A stretch of 64,000 nt of DNA from Peptoniphilus_A genitalis (GCF_949769225.1 NZ_CATKPB010000002.1); one strand, 5' to 3'; shown: positions 17,372 to 26,257, numbered from the stretch's first letter. Numbers and translations: made by a program. Notes: generated from the letters alone by a model not told the origin.

Positions 17372-17408
17372 TAAGGTTAAATAGTTGGCTTACAACTACT
17401 TAACCTTA
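17372..17408 (-). other. Intercistronic stem-loop in the polysaccharide operon
   Basis: On the minus strand a nearly continuous 16-bp stem (TAAGGTTAA and TAGTTG paired with their complements, one G-T pair) closes a 5-base loop, 8 bases after the ligase-like gene stop. No T tract follows, so it looks more like an mRNA end-protecting or processing structure than a terminator. Confidence 0.6.
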
Positions 17409-17415
17409 CAAAAAA

Positions 17416-18780
17416 TTAATTTTCTATATTTAATGAAGCCTTTAAAATTGCAAGATTTATAAAGAATAAGCTCACAATTCTAAGGTAGAACCATGTATAA
17501 TCTGCAAAGCTCATTACCATAAATCCACATATTGCTGCTATGCCTCCATATTGAACAAGGCTAATAGCAGGATTTTTTTCTCTAAATTCTTTAAAATTAA
17601 TTAAGATTTTTGAAAATAACTTAATAATATGTCCTATTAGGAAGAAGAGTCCAAAGGCTCCAATTTCTATCAAGAGTTGAAGATAGAGGTTATGACAGTG
17701 AGCCACCTTAGTTAGTTGTGGTGCCTTGTAGTTTTCAAAGGCAGCCTGGAAGACTTCATTGCCCAGTCCTACCCCGCCTAGCTTTGCAAAATTCTTCTTC
17801 ATTATATTTGCACTTTCATAAATATATTTTCTGTAGTTAATGGAAGAGTCACTCTTATTAAAGATAGACATAAGCCTTATTTGTATATTTCCTGGCAAGA
17901 AGAAAAATAAAATCAAACCCAGCATAAAAAATACAGGCAATAGCCTTGGATTGTAAAGCAAGGTAAATACAAAAACACAAATGGCAAAGGATGCCCAAGC
18001 AGACCTTGATCCAGTTGTCAAAAGGACAAACATGGAAATTAAAATTGTAAAGGCTGAAAGAATTTTTATATACTTGTTTTCATTTTTTAAAAAGTTAGCA
18101 ACTATTAGAGGTACTGTCAAAAGATAGTATTCTCCTAAGACATTTGGGTTTCCCATAGTTGAATAAATTCTTCCACTTAGTTCTTGGCTTATGGAGGTAT
18201 CTGTTTGTGAAAGGTCGACAGAAACTCCAATTACAAATTTTTGTAGGAGTCCAAAAAAGCTTACAAGTAAAGTGGCTACAGTTAAAGCTGTCAATATTTG
18301 AAATAAATCCTTGCGAGTCCTAATGTTATTAATAAAAATTGCATAAAATAAAAATATTGAAAAATAATTTACTGCATACTTAAGACTTAATCTTGGATAA
18401 ATTGAAAAGACTGTAGAAAGACCTATTGTAAGTATAAATAAAACTAAGAAGTCATCAAAGGCAAGTCTTTTTTTATCATCCTTTCTATATAAATTTAAGA
18501 TCCACAAGATAAAAACAATTAGGTATAAGTAAAGGTTGGACCACAAGTTAAAGGGAACTATACTTATAAATATAAGACTAAGGGCAATTATTATATTTAT
18601 GTGCCCTGATATGCTCTCTAAAAGTCCAAATAAAAAACTTTTTTCCTTTAAAAATTCTAAGATTTTAACAAAAATATTTTCAAAGAATAAGCGAATCCTA
18701 AGTAGAAGCTTTCTTATTAGAGACTCGTCCCAGGCATTGTAATCTAAATTAAATCTAAGCAAGTCAAAAAATTTTGTCAT
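17416..18780 (-). CDS. O-antigen ligase / Wzy-like polymerase family protein
   Basis: Polytopic membrane protein of 454 residues with about 11-12 hydrophobic segments. The Wzy_C/O-antigen ligase signature is visible as TTGSRSAWASFAICVFVF (about residues 252-270), preceded by GNPNVLGEYYLL and followed by a large loop containing GVGLGNEVF and HCHNLYLQLLIEIGAFGLFFL, the conserved His-Asn region. This family polymerises or transfers lipid-linked glycans. The ATG at 18780 lies behind GGTGAG at the end of the upstream DUF4330 gene; an alternative GTG four codons earlier overlaps that gene. It is likely the polymerase or ligase of the wall polysaccharide. Confidence 0.88.
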   Translation of the reverse strand: MTKFFDLLRFNLDYNAWDESLIRKLLLRIRLFFENIFVKILEFLKEKSFLFGLLESISGHINIIIALSLIFISIVPFNLWSNLYLYLIVFILWILNLYRKDDKKRLAFDDFLVLFILTIGLSTVFSIYPRLSLKYAVNYFSIFLFYAIFINNIRTRKDLFQILTALTVATLLVSFFGLLQKFVIGVSVDLSQTDTSISQELSGRIYSTMGNPNVLGEYYLLTVPLIVANFLKNENKYIKILSAFTILISMFVLLTTGSRSAWASFAICVFVFTLLYNPRLLPVFFMLGLILFFFLPGNIQIRLMSIFNKSDSSINYRKYIYESANIMKKNFAKLGGVGLGNEVFQAAFENYKAPQLTKVAHCHNLYLQLLIEIGAFGLFFLIGHIIKLFSKILINFKEFREKNPAISLVQYGGIAAICGFMVMSFADYTWFYLRIVSLFFINLAILKASLNIEN

Positions 18781-18781
18781 T

Positions 18782-19258
18782 TTACTCACCAAGATACTTT
18801 ATTCCAGAAATCCTTACGTTAAAAAGCTTTACTAGTCCAGCTCCAAAGGTATTAGTTTGTCCTGTGAAATAATTTGTTTGTCCTATTAGGATTCCCTTAT
18901 CAGTTTTCTTGCCATTGGCTTCAATAGTTATAGTGGCTTTCTTATAAAGATGATCGTCAAATTTAAGAACCTTCCCTTCAAAGCTAAAGTCCCTAGGATC
19001 AATTTCACTTACTTCAATATTTTTTACCCTTCCAATAGGATTATTTGCCATAACATCCTTAACCGGGTCCCCAACCTTTAAGTGGTCAATTATTTCACTT
19101 TCAATAAAGGGAACCGCCATAGTTATCTCTGCCTTTTCATCATTTTGTAGGACTTGGCTACGTCCATCTGCTAGGTTCATCCTATTAACAAAAAGAATTC
19201 CAGCCCCAATGCAGGCAAGTATTATAAATAAATCTATAAATTTAAATTTTAATTTCAT
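18782..19258 (-). CDS. DUF4330 domain protein, membrane-anchored (second copy)
   Basis: A 158-residue protein with one N-terminal membrane helix (about 9-26) and an external beta-rich domain. It matches DUF4330, a clostridial family of unknown function often found in polysaccharide clusters. The pattern KVGDPVKDVMANNPIGRVKNI parallels KIGDKVIDKRRNTEIGVVKDI in the neighbouring protein, showing the two are paralogues. AGGTGAATAA before the ATG supports the start. It overlaps the upstream copy by four bases and ends just before the Wzy-like gene. A role in polymer export or ligation is only inferred from context. Confidence 0.8.
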   Translation of the reverse strand: MKLKFKFIDLFIILACIGAGILFVNRMNLADGRSQVLQNDEKAEITMAVPFIESEIIDHLKVGDPVKDVMANNPIGRVKNIEVSEIDPRDFSFEGKVLKFDDHLYKKATITIEANGKKTDKGILIGQTNYFTGQTNTFGAGLVKLFNVRISGIKYLGE

Positions 19259-19722
19259 TTATTCACCTCAAGGTTCTTAATCTTTGCATAAATTTGTAAA
19301 TCGCCAATAGTAAGAGTTAACTCATCACCAAGAAGATAATTAAATCCATCTATATAAATACCATCATCCTTGATATTAGCCTTAGAATTTACTAAAAATC
19401 TCATTGAAATAAAGGCAGAATCCTTTTCTCTACCATTTTCTATTCCAGTGTATTCAGACATGGGATTGTCTATTGCTTCTTTTACTTGAATATCTTTTAC
19501 AACTCCAATTTCAGTGTTTCTTCTCTTGTCAATAACCTTGTCACCAATCTTTGGCACGTCCTTGTTAAAGACCTCAGTTTCATCTGCTTCTATGGCCAAG
19601 ACTACTTTTGTATCAGCCACATCTATATCTTTAGAAGATTTTTGTTTGAATACAATTACTAAAAAAATTGCTAACAAAATTACAAAAATAATATCTAAAA
19701 TTTTAATTTTTCCTGCTTTCAC
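19255..19722 (-). CDS. DUF4330 domain protein, membrane-anchored (first copy)
   Basis: A 155-residue paralogue of the next gene: an N-terminal helix (about 8-25) followed by a soluble domain with the family feature GDKVIDKRR...IGVVKDIQV and a C-terminal strand pattern ELTLTIGDLQIYAKIKNL. It starts with GTG behind AAGGAGTAATAA. Its start overlaps the glycosyltransferase stop by about 20 bases and its end overlaps the second copy by four, so translation is tightly coupled. The two proteins are different enough in sequence to form a heteromeric pair. Confidence 0.8.
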   Translation of the reverse strand: MKAGKIKILDIIFVILLAIFLVIVFKQKSSKDIDVADTKVVLAIEADETEVFNKDVPKIGDKVIDKRRNTEIGVVKDIQVKEAIDNPMSEYTGIENGREKDSAFISMRFLVNSKANIKDDGIYIDGFNYLLGDELTLTIGDLQIYAKIKNLEVNK

Positions 19723-20788
19723 TTATTACTCCTTCATATAAACTTTCTATGTTTTTAATAACTTGTCTTTGATTTAGGTCTTTATCCAAAATTTTTTTGG
19801 CATTGACCTTAAGACTATTTGCAAGATCATCCTTTGTTAAAATCTCAAGGGCTTTTTCTTTAAATTCTTCAAGATCCCCATATTGAAAAGTCCTGGCAGA
19901 TCCATTTTCTTCATTGAAATAATCTCTTGCTCCACAATTACTTGTAATAAGTAGAGGAGCCCCACAGTATCCTGCCTCAACAATGGATAGGCCAAAGGCC
20001 TCTTCCTTAGAGTGATTGACATATAGGTCAGCTGCAGCCAAATAATCAAAAGGTCTAGGCCTGTAACCAACAATCTCAATTTTATCCTGGAGCTTGTAGT
20101 TATGAATTTTCTTTTTCATCTGATCTTCAAGGTCTCCATAACCAATTATCAATGCCCTTGCATTATCAATTTCTTTAAATAATTCATTGAGTCCATCAAT
20201 AAAAAAAAGAATCCCCTTTTCTTCAGAAAATCTTCCAAGAGAAAGAATCCACTTTTCATCTTTTTCCTTCTTATGAGGCTCAACTTGACCTATCAGTGGG
20301 ATTGGTGGTGGAAGGACTAGGATTTTATCTTCCCTGGCACCTTCATCTATTAGTCTCTCCTTTACAAGAGAAGAAACTCCAATAATTTTTTCATTCTTTG
20401 TGAAAAATATTTTATTTAAGAAGGCAGATTTTTTTGAAATCTGTGATACCATGTGCCTTGTATTTATCACAGGGACCTTCATGCCAAGGATCTTGGATAG
20501 AAAGGCAATTCCATTTTCTCTCATAAAATGTGTGTGAACAAGGTCTATGTCATTTCCCTTCACATAATTTTTTAAAAATTTTGATGCACTTAAATCCAAG
20601 GGAGACTTCATAGGGCATTGGATAGTTTTTACTCCCAAGTCTTGGAAGTCTTTGACTCCACCTCCATCTATATTATAAAGAAGCTGGTGGTCAAAGTCTG
20701 ACCCAGTATTTATTAAATTTTTAATGTAGCTTTCGCTACCTCCCCTACCAACATAATTTAATAGGTGTAAAATTTTCATAATCATCAT
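19703..20788 (-). CDS. GT4-family glycosyltransferase
   Basis: First gene of the wall polysaccharide operon, 361 residues. N-terminal MKILHLLNYVGRGGSESYIKNL holds the acceptor loop. The donor domain shows SLGRFSEEKGILFFIDGL, IIGYGDLEDQMKK and the Glu-rich signature NHSKEEAFGLSIVEAGYCGAP. Three in-frame ATG codons (20788, 20785, 20779) are possible; none has a strong ribosome site, and 20779 gives the family-like start MKILHLLNYV. A perfect promoter lies at 20832-20860. Sugar specificity cannot be read. Confidence 0.88.
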   Translation of the reverse strand: MMIMKILHLLNYVGRGGSESYIKNLINTGSDFDHQLLYNIDGGGVKDFQDLGVKTIQCPMKSPLDLSASKFLKNYVKGNDIDLVHTHFMRENGIAFLSKILGMKVPVINTRHMVSQISKKSAFLNKIFFTKNEKIIGVSSLVKERLIDEGAREDKILVLPPPIPLIGQVEPHKKEKDEKWILSLGRFSEEKGILFFIDGLNELFKEIDNARALIIGYGDLEDQMKKKIHNYKLQDKIEIVGYRPRPFDYLAAADLYVNHSKEEAFGLSIVEAGYCGAPLLITSNCGARDYFNEENGSARTFQYGDLEEFKEKALEILTKDDLANSLKVNAKKILDKDLNQRQVIKNIESLYEGVISESRKN

Positions 20789-20831
20789 CTTTCATTTGAT
20801 AAAAACTTAATCATTGAATAAAATCTAAATA

Positions 20832-20860
20832 ATTATATCAATAGGAGATTTGCTTGTCAA
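20832..20860 (-). promoter_or_regulatory. Perfect sigma-A promoter of the polysaccharide operon
   Basis: Minus strand TTGACA, 17-base spacer, TATAAT. It is the only full consensus match noticed in the window, suggesting strong constitutive expression of the six-gene operon ending at csaB. Confidence 0.85.
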
Positions 20861-20894
20861 TTTAATGGCTAGAGGCCTTTCTTAACCCTATGTG

Positions 20895-21056
20895 ACTTTA
20901 CAAAGTCTTACTACTTTTTTAACTTTTATTACTTCATAAAGTCCTACTAATTTTTCATCCTTTGCAACTTTATAAATTTTTGTGACTTTGTAAACTTTTA
21001 CGACTTCGTAGATTTTTGCGACTTCATAAATTTTTACAAGTCTATAAATATTGATT
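20895..21056 (+). repeat. 18-bp tandem array (9 units) in a divergent intergenic region
   Basis: The ACTT-type core recurs exactly every 18 bases (20895, 20913, 20931, 20949 degenerate, 20967, 20985, 21003, 21021, 21039). The best units read ACTTCATAAATTTTTACA and close variants. The 525-base gap between the polysaccharide operon and carB otherwise holds the promoter of each unit and the carB leader. Confidence 0.85.
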
Positions 21057-21134
21057 AGATCATATTTTATTATGTCCTCAAAGCTAGTTAATAAAGCCAG
21101 TTAATAAAAATATTTTTTAATTTATAAAAAGTTC

Positions 21135-21163
21135 TTGCAATTGAATCTAAAAAGTGATTTAAT
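21135..21163 (+). promoter_or_regulatory. Promoter of carB
   Basis: TTGCAA, 17 bases, TTTAAT. This would give a leader of about 145 bases that includes the attenuator-like structure. Confidence 0.5.
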
Positions 21164-21186
21164 GTTAAAGATAAAAAAATAAAAAA

Positions 21187-21235
21187 TCAGTCCAAGGACT
21201 GACGTTAATCATGTCCTTGTGCATGATTTTTTTTT
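21187..21235 (+). promoter_or_regulatory. Attenuator-like leader of carB
   Basis: Three overlapping pairings are possible. Hairpin 1 is TCAGTC/GACTGA (21187-21202). An alternative pairs CAAGGAC (21193-21199) with GTCCTTG (21213-21219). A terminator stem AATCATG/CATGATT (21207-21228) is followed by nine T. The middle pairing would block the terminator. No PyrR-binding consensus was recognised. Confidence 0.55.
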
Positions 21236-21313
21236 GAGCAAATTTAATTACATAAATTTTTTTTGCCCATTTTTAAGAATGTTTGATCTTTTATTTGGAA
21301 AAAGGAGAAAAAA

Positions 21314-24300
21314 ATGCCAAGAGATAATTCAATTAAGAAGACGCTAGTAATAGGATCTGGACCCATTGTCATAGGTCAGGCTGCTGAGTTTGACTACTCA
21401 GGTACACAAGCTTGCGAAACTCTAAAGAAGAATGGAGTTGAAACTGTTCTTGTAAACTCAAATCCTGCTACTATTATGACAGACAAGGGTGTTGCCGATA
21501 AGATTTATATCGAACCAATTACCATTTCCTTTATTGAAAAAATTATAGAAAAGGAAAGACCTGACTCATTAATAGCTGGTATGGGTGGACAAACTGGTCT
21601 TAACATGACCCTTGAACTAGACAAACGTGGAATCCTTGACAAGTATGGAATAAAAATTATTGGTACTGATATTGATGCCATAAAGAAGGGCGAAGACAGA
21701 GATATTTTTAGAAAGACAATGCAAGAGATTGGAGAACCGATTATTGAATCTGAAATTGCAACAAGCCTTGAAGAAGGTAAAGCACTTGCAAAGAAAATTG
21801 GTTACCCTCTTGTTGTTAGACCTGCCTACACTCTAGGAGGAACTGGAGGCGGCTTTGCTTACGACGAAGAAGAACTTGTTGAAGTTTTATCTCACGGCCT
21901 TAGCCTTAGCCCAGTAAATGAATGTCTTCTTGAAAAATCTATTCGTGGCTGGATGGAAATTGAGTTTGAGGTAATAAGAGACTTTGCCGGCGAAAAAATT
22001 ATTGTCTGCGATATGGAAAATGTAGACCCAGTTGGAGTTCACACAGGAGACTCCATAGTTGTTGCCCCTTGTCAAAGTCTTGATAAGGATGTTCTACAAA
22101 AGTTAAAGAATTCTGCCTTAAATATAGTAGAAAATGTAAATGTTGTTGGCGCTTGTAATGTCCAACTTGCTCTTAACCCTGAAACTCTTGATTATGCAGT
22201 CATAGAAATTAACCCAAGGGTTTCTCGTTCATCTGCTCTTGCATCAAAGGCAACAGGCTACCCAATAGCAAGAATTGCAACAAAGATTGCTCTTGGCTTA
22301 AATCTAAATGAAATCCAAAATGAAACTACTGGCGAAACAATAGAAACTTACGAACCTTCTTGTAACTATGTAGTTGTTAAAATTCCTAAATGGCCTTTCG
22401 ACAAGTTCAAGTTTGCCAATAGAAAGCTTGGCACAAAGATGATGGCAACTGGCGAAGTTATGTCAATTGGCTCATCTTTTGAAGAAGCCCTCTTAAAGGG
22501 TATAAGATCTCTTGAAATTTCCAAATTCTCTCTTGAATCAAAGTTTTCTGAAGAAAGAACTACTGAAGAATTAAAGAAGAGAATAAAATTCCCTGATGAT
22601 GAAAGACTATTCGACGTTGCAGAAATCATTAGACGTGGTCTTTCAATCGAAATGATTCACGACATAACAGGCATTGACCTCTACTTCTTAGAAAAAATCG
22701 AAAATATTGTTCACGAAGAAGAAAATCTTAAAAAGTTAAGCCTTGACACAATGACTCCTGAAGAATTATCTAAGCTTAAGAAGCTAGGCTTCTCAGACAA
22801 GACTATTGCTTCTGCTCTTGGCGTAGACATTGACAATGTAGTTGACCTTCGTATTAAGAACAAGATTCTTCCTAATTATAGAAGAGTGGACACATCTCCT
22901 TTTAGAAAAAACGGTGCCTACTATTACTCAACTTATGAAAAGACAGACGAAAATATAATTTCTGACAAGAAAAAAATAATTGTAATAGGATCTGGCCCAA
23001 TAAGAATTGGTCAAGGTATTGAGTTCGACTACTGTAGCGTTCACGCAATCAAGGCCTTAATCAAAATGGGAATCGAAACTATTACAATAAACAACAACCC
23101 AGAAACTGTTTCAACTGACTTCGACACATCAGACAAACTTTACTTCGAACCCCTTACTGAAGAAGAAGTTAAATCAATAATTGATACAGAAAAACCAATG
23201 GGAGTTATCCTAGCCTTTGGTGGTCAAACTGCAATTAAACTTGCAAAATATCTTCACGAGCAAAAGGTAAATATCTTTGGAACAGATTTCGAAGACATTG
23301 ACAGGGCTGAAGACAGAGAAAAGTTTGACGAAATGCTTGAAGAATTAAAGATCAACAGACCTAAAGGCCATGGAGTCTTCAATATAAAAGAGGGACTTGA
23401 AACTGCAAAGGAACTTGGCTACCCACTACTTGTTAGACCATCCTATGTACTTGGTGGTCAAGGTATGCAAATAACTTATGACGAAAACAGCCTTATGACT
23501 TACCTAAAGAGTGCCTTCGAAAGAGATGCAATTAACCCAGTCCTAATTGACAAGTACCTAGTAGGTCGTGAAATCGAAGTTGATGCAATTTCTGATGGCG
23601 AAGATGTATTAATACCAGGAATCATGGAACACCTTGAAAGAGCTGGAGTCCACTCTGGCGACTCAATAACAATTTATCCAAGCATTAACATCTCCAGTGA
23701 AATCAAAGACAAGATTCTTGACTACACAAAGAAAATTGCCAAAGCACTTCACGTTAAGGGCATGATTAACATCCAATTCATTGAATACAAAAATGACCTT
23801 TACATCATAGAAGTAAATCCTCGTGCATCAAGAACTGTTCCATACATCTCAAAGGTTTCTGGAGTTCCAATAGTTGACCTTGCAACAAAGACAATGCTTG
23901 GCGAAAAATTAAAAGACCTAGGTTACGGCACAGGAATTTACAAAGAACCAAAGCTAATGGCTGTCAAGGTTCCAGTATTCTCCATGTCAAAACTCAACAG
24001 AGTAGAAATTTCTCTTGGACCTGAAATGAAATCCACTGGCGAAGTTCTTGGAGTTGGAAAAGACATTGACGAAGCACTTTTCAAGGGCTTCTTGGCAGGA
24101 GGCTCTGCAATAGAAGACAAGGCTTCTCGTGTACTTGCAACAATAAATGACAATGACAAGGAAGAATTCTTAGGAATCGCTAAGACAATGAATGAAATGG
24201 GCTACAAGATTGTGGCAACAAAGGGAACTTGCAAATTCTTAAAAGAAGCAGGAATTGATGCAAAAGAAGTTGGCAAGATTAACGATCCAAGACCAAACAT

Positions 24301-24517
24301 CCTTGACGTAATAAGAAATGGCGAAATCGACTTAGTAGTTAACACTCCAACAAAGGGTGGCGACTCAACAAGAGACGGCTTCAAAATTAGAAGAATGGCT
24401 ACAGAATACGGCATCGACATAGTGACATCCCTTGACACCCTAGCAGCAAGAGTAGCCGTTAAAAATAAAAAATTCCATGAAGAAAACATGGACATCTACA
24501 ACATAACAGAATTTTAA
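21314..24517 (+). CDS. carB: Carbamoyl-phosphate synthase large subunit
   Basis: Makes carbamoyl phosphate from ammonia (delivered by CarA from glutamine), bicarbonate and two ATP, for pyrimidines and arginine. The 1067-residue length is full. Two homologous ATP-grasp halves are visible: SGPIVIGQAAEFDYSGTQAC with RPAYTLGGTGGGFA, and SGPIRIGQGIEFDYCSVHA with RPSYVLGGQGMQI. The oligomerisation segment lies near 400-550 and the C-terminal MGS-like allosteric domain at about 930-1067 (MGYKIVATKGTCKFLKEAGI, TPTKGGDSTRDGFKIRRMA). AAAGGAG supports the start. No carA is adjacent; the neighbours are unrelated and it has its own terminator. Confidence 0.95.
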   Translation: MPRDNSIKKTLVIGSGPIVIGQAAEFDYSGTQACETLKKNGVETVLVNSNPATIMTDKGVADKIYIEPITISFIEKIIEKERPDSLIAGMGGQTGLNMTLELDKRGILDKYGIKIIGTDIDAIKKGEDRDIFRKTMQEIGEPIIESEIATSLEEGKALAKKIGYPLVVRPAYTLGGTGGGFAYDEEELVEVLSHGLSLSPVNECLLEKSIRGWMEIEFEVIRDFAGEKIIVCDMENVDPVGVHTGDSIVVAPCQSLDKDVLQKLKNSALNIVENVNVVGACNVQLALNPETLDYAVIEINPRVSRSSALASKATGYPIARIATKIALGLNLNEIQNETTGETIETYEPSCNYVVVKIPKWPFDKFKFANRKLGTKMMATGEVMSIGSSFEEALLKGIRSLEISKFSLESKFSEERTTEELKKRIKFPDDERLFDVAEIIRRGLSIEMIHDITGIDLYFLEKIENIVHEEENLKKLSLDTMTPEELSKLKKLGFSDKTIASALGVDIDNVVDLRIKNKILPNYRRVDTSPFRKNGAYYYSTYEKTDENIISDKKKIIVIGSGPIRIGQGIEFDYCSVHAIKALIKMGIETITINNNPETVSTDFDTSDKLYFEPLTEEEVKSIIDTEKPMGVILAFGGQTAIKLAKYLHEQKVNIFGTDFEDIDRAEDREKFDEMLEELKINRPKGHGVFNIKEGLETAKELGYPLLVRPSYVLGGQGMQITYDENSLMTYLKSAFERDAINPVLIDKYLVGREIEVDAISDGEDVLIPGIMEHLERAGVHSGDSITIYPSINISSEIKDKILDYTKKIAKALHVKGMINIQFIEYKNDLYIIEVNPRASRTVPYISKVSGVPIVDLATKTMLGEKLKDLGYGTGIYKEPKLMAVKVPVFSMSKLNRVEISLGPEMKSTGEVLGVGKDIDEALFKGFLAGGSAIEDKASRVLATINDNDKEEFLGIAKTMNEMGYKIVATKGTCKFLKEAGIDAKEVGKINDPRPNILDVIRNGEIDLVVNTPTKGGDSTRDGFKIRRMATEYGIDIVTSLDTLAARVAVKNKKFHEENMDIYNITEF

Positions 24518-24545
24518 ATTTTGATTATTATAAGACATAAAAATA

Positions 24546-24580
24546 AAAAACCTCGGTGTAATAAAAACATCGAGGTTTTT
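24546..24580 (+). terminator. Terminator between carB and the DUF3783 gene
   Basis: A 14-base stem with one mismatch (AAAAACCTCGGTGT against ACATCGAGGTTTTT) and T-rich flanks both ways probably ends both convergent units. Confidence 0.85.
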
Positions 24581-24642
24581 CTTTTGATTTTTTCACTTTA
24601 TAAACTCAATTTTAAAATAACCAGAAATCTCTGGGCTCAACC

Positions 24643-25164
24643 TTATTTTATATTTAATTTTTCTCTTAAGTCCCTTATGTCCTTGTCGATTTTTTCTTCG
24701 TCAAGTTCTCTGTCTCTATTTTCCATCGCCCTATCAACTAGATACTTTAGGTCTTGGTCTATTTCTTTTTCGAGTTTTTCAAGGGCAAGTTTAACAAGTC
24801 CACCAAGTTCTCTAAATTTAGTTACCACCCTGTGCTCATCTGCAATGTGTCCCATTAAAAATTCAAAGGTCCATTCTGCATTAGTCTTTGTTAAGACACA
24901 CTTGTGGTCCACCATAACTCCTCTGTCTTTAAGACTCAGTAAGAAGTCACGAAGCTCTTCCCTATCCATGTCTGGAAAAACCATTAGCTTTTCTTCTGCT
25001 TCAAGGCTTTCATTTTTGCTTAGGTTTTCATGGAAAAGTTCTCCAACCTTCTCTTCTAGGTTTTCTTTATTTATTCTATTTAATTCAATTCCAAAGTCCC
25101 TTGCAACTTCTTCAGTGATTTTTGTTTTTTCAATATCTAACCCATATAATAAAATTTTCTTCAT
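24643..25164 (-). CDS. DUF3783 domain protein
   Basis: A 173-residue soluble protein of unknown function. Residues 1-130 resemble DUF3783: KKILLYGLDIEKTKITEEVARDFGIEL, then MVFPDMDREELRDFLLSLKDRGV and KCVLTKTNAEWTFEFLMGHI. The last 40 residues are a highly charged Glu/Lys/Asp helix, probably coiled coil. AGAGGTG before the ATG supports the start. It stands alone, convergent with carB and divergent from the LytTR gene. Nothing in the context gives a function. Confidence 0.75.
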   Translation of the reverse strand: MKKILLYGLDIEKTKITEEVARDFGIELNRINKENLEEKVGELFHENLSKNESLEAEEKLMVFPDMDREELRDFLLSLKDRGVMVDHKCVLTKTNAEWTFEFLMGHIADEHRVVTKFRELGGLVKLALEKLEKEIDQDLKYLVDRAMENRDRELDEEKIDKDIRDLREKLNIK

Positions 25165-25350
25165 TTAAACACCTCTGTATTAGTTTACCCAATTTAAATT
25201 AATTTATTGCCTTTATTATCTTTGTAATTTTTATGAAATGAATTTAGAAACTCTTTTATTTTTCCACTTACATTAAATTTTCGACCACTTAGATAAGTTT
25301 TATTTACTTTTCTTCACAATGATTTATATTATAAGTAAAGGAGGTCGGAA

Positions 25351-25791
25351 ATGGATTTTGAGATTAAAATAGATGAAAATTTTAAGTTGCCCAAGGCTGT
25401 GGTTTATACTGATAAACTTACAGAAGAAGTTTTAAGGCTTAAGTCCTTTGTCCTAGAAAATTCTGATAATATTTTGCTTGCTTATCTTGGCGAGAAAATT
25501 AAAATTTTAAATCCCAGCAAGATTTATAGGATTTATACGGAGGATTCAAAAGTTTTTGCTGAGTCTATAGATGAAAAATTTCAGATAAAGAAAAGAATTT
25601 ATCAACTTGAAGATGACTTAAAGCTAAAAAAGTTTGTGCGAATTTCAAATTCTGAACTAATTAACCTAAACTTAGTCGATAGCTTTGATTTATCTTATTC
25701 GGGAACTATTTCTGTCATTATGAAAAATAAGTCCAGAACCTTTGTCTCTCGAAGATATGTGAAAAAAATTAAGGAAACTCTTGGTATATGA
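25351..25791 (+). CDS. LytTR-type DNA-binding regulator
   Basis: A 146-residue regulator without a receiver domain. The LytTR DNA-binding fold occupies about residues 40-146, with ILLAYLGEKIKILNPSKIYRIYTED, FVRISNSELINLNLVDSF and the terminal FVSRRYVKKIKETLGI. Such stand-alone LytTR proteins usually pair with a four-helix DUF3021 protein that holds them inactive, and that gene follows nine bases downstream. A strong AAAGGAGG ribosome site supports the ATG. It probably regulates its own operon and a few targets. Confidence 0.88.
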   Translation: MDFEIKIDENFKLPKAVVYTDKLTEEVLRLKSFVLENSDNILLAYLGEKIKILNPSKIYRIYTEDSKVFAESIDEKFQIKKRIYQLEDDLKLKKFVRISNSELINLNLVDSFDLSYSGTISVIMKNKSRTFVSRRYVKKIKETLGI

Positions 25792-25800
25792 GGTGATTTT

Positions 25801-26253
25801 ATGAAAAAAATTATTAGTCAAATTATAAATGGCATTTTAATTTGTGAATTTGTATTACTTGTCATTTCAATTTTTATGTCCTACATTTTTTTGGATGGGG
25901 GTTTTACCCTAGCTAACCCTGACTTAATAGAAAGTTCTGCTTCTGTATTCTCTGCAAGCCTTTCTTCCATCTGCCTTACGGGACTTCTTGGCATAGTTTT
26001 TAGCCTTGCATCTCTTGTTTGGAAAGAAGAAAAATTTTCTATTTTAAAAAGGACAATCATCCACTTCCTTTTAACTGCCTTTACAATAAGCTTTGTTGGT
26101 TATAAGTTATTTTGGTTTCAAAGATCCCTTCAATCCTTGTCAATCTTCTTTGCTACTTACTTTTTAATCTACCTTGCTATTTGGTTTATTGAATACACAA
26201 TTTTCAAAAGGGACGTAGAAAAATTAAATTCAAAATTAAAAAATAATATGTAA
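25801..26253 (+). CDS. DUF3021 membrane protein, LytTR partner
   Basis: A 150-residue membrane protein with four predicted helices (about 10-28, 46-70, 84-104, 110-130) and a charged cytoplasmic C-terminus. This matches DUF3021, the partner of LytTR regulators that sequesters or senses for them. Translation is closely coupled to the regulator (GAGGTGATTTT before ATG). The operon ends in the odd hairpin at 26258-26346. The stimulus is unknown; in related systems it is envelope or peptide stress. Confidence 0.82.
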   Translation: MKKIISQIINGILICEFVLLVISIFMSYIFLDGGFTLANPDLIESSASVFSASLSSICLTGLLGIVFSLASLVWKEEKFSILKRTIIHFLLTAFTISFVGYKLFWFQRSLQSLSIFFATYFLIYLAIWFIEYTIFKRDVEKLNSKLKNNM

Positions 26254-26257
26254 AAAA

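Noticed and set aside
15021..20788. Capsule locus acquired by recent transfer
   Set aside because: Base composition and codon use look like the neighbours, and no mobility gene or flanking repeat was seen.
21164..21313. PyrR-binding or T-box leader for carB
   Set aside because: Neither the PyrR anti-antiterminator consensus nor the T-box sequence was found; only a generic attenuator fold is claimed.
24521..25168. 215-codon plus-strand frame over the DUF3783 gene
   Set aside because: Ser-rich antisense shadow of a Glu/Lys/Asp-rich protein; the carB terminator lies inside it.
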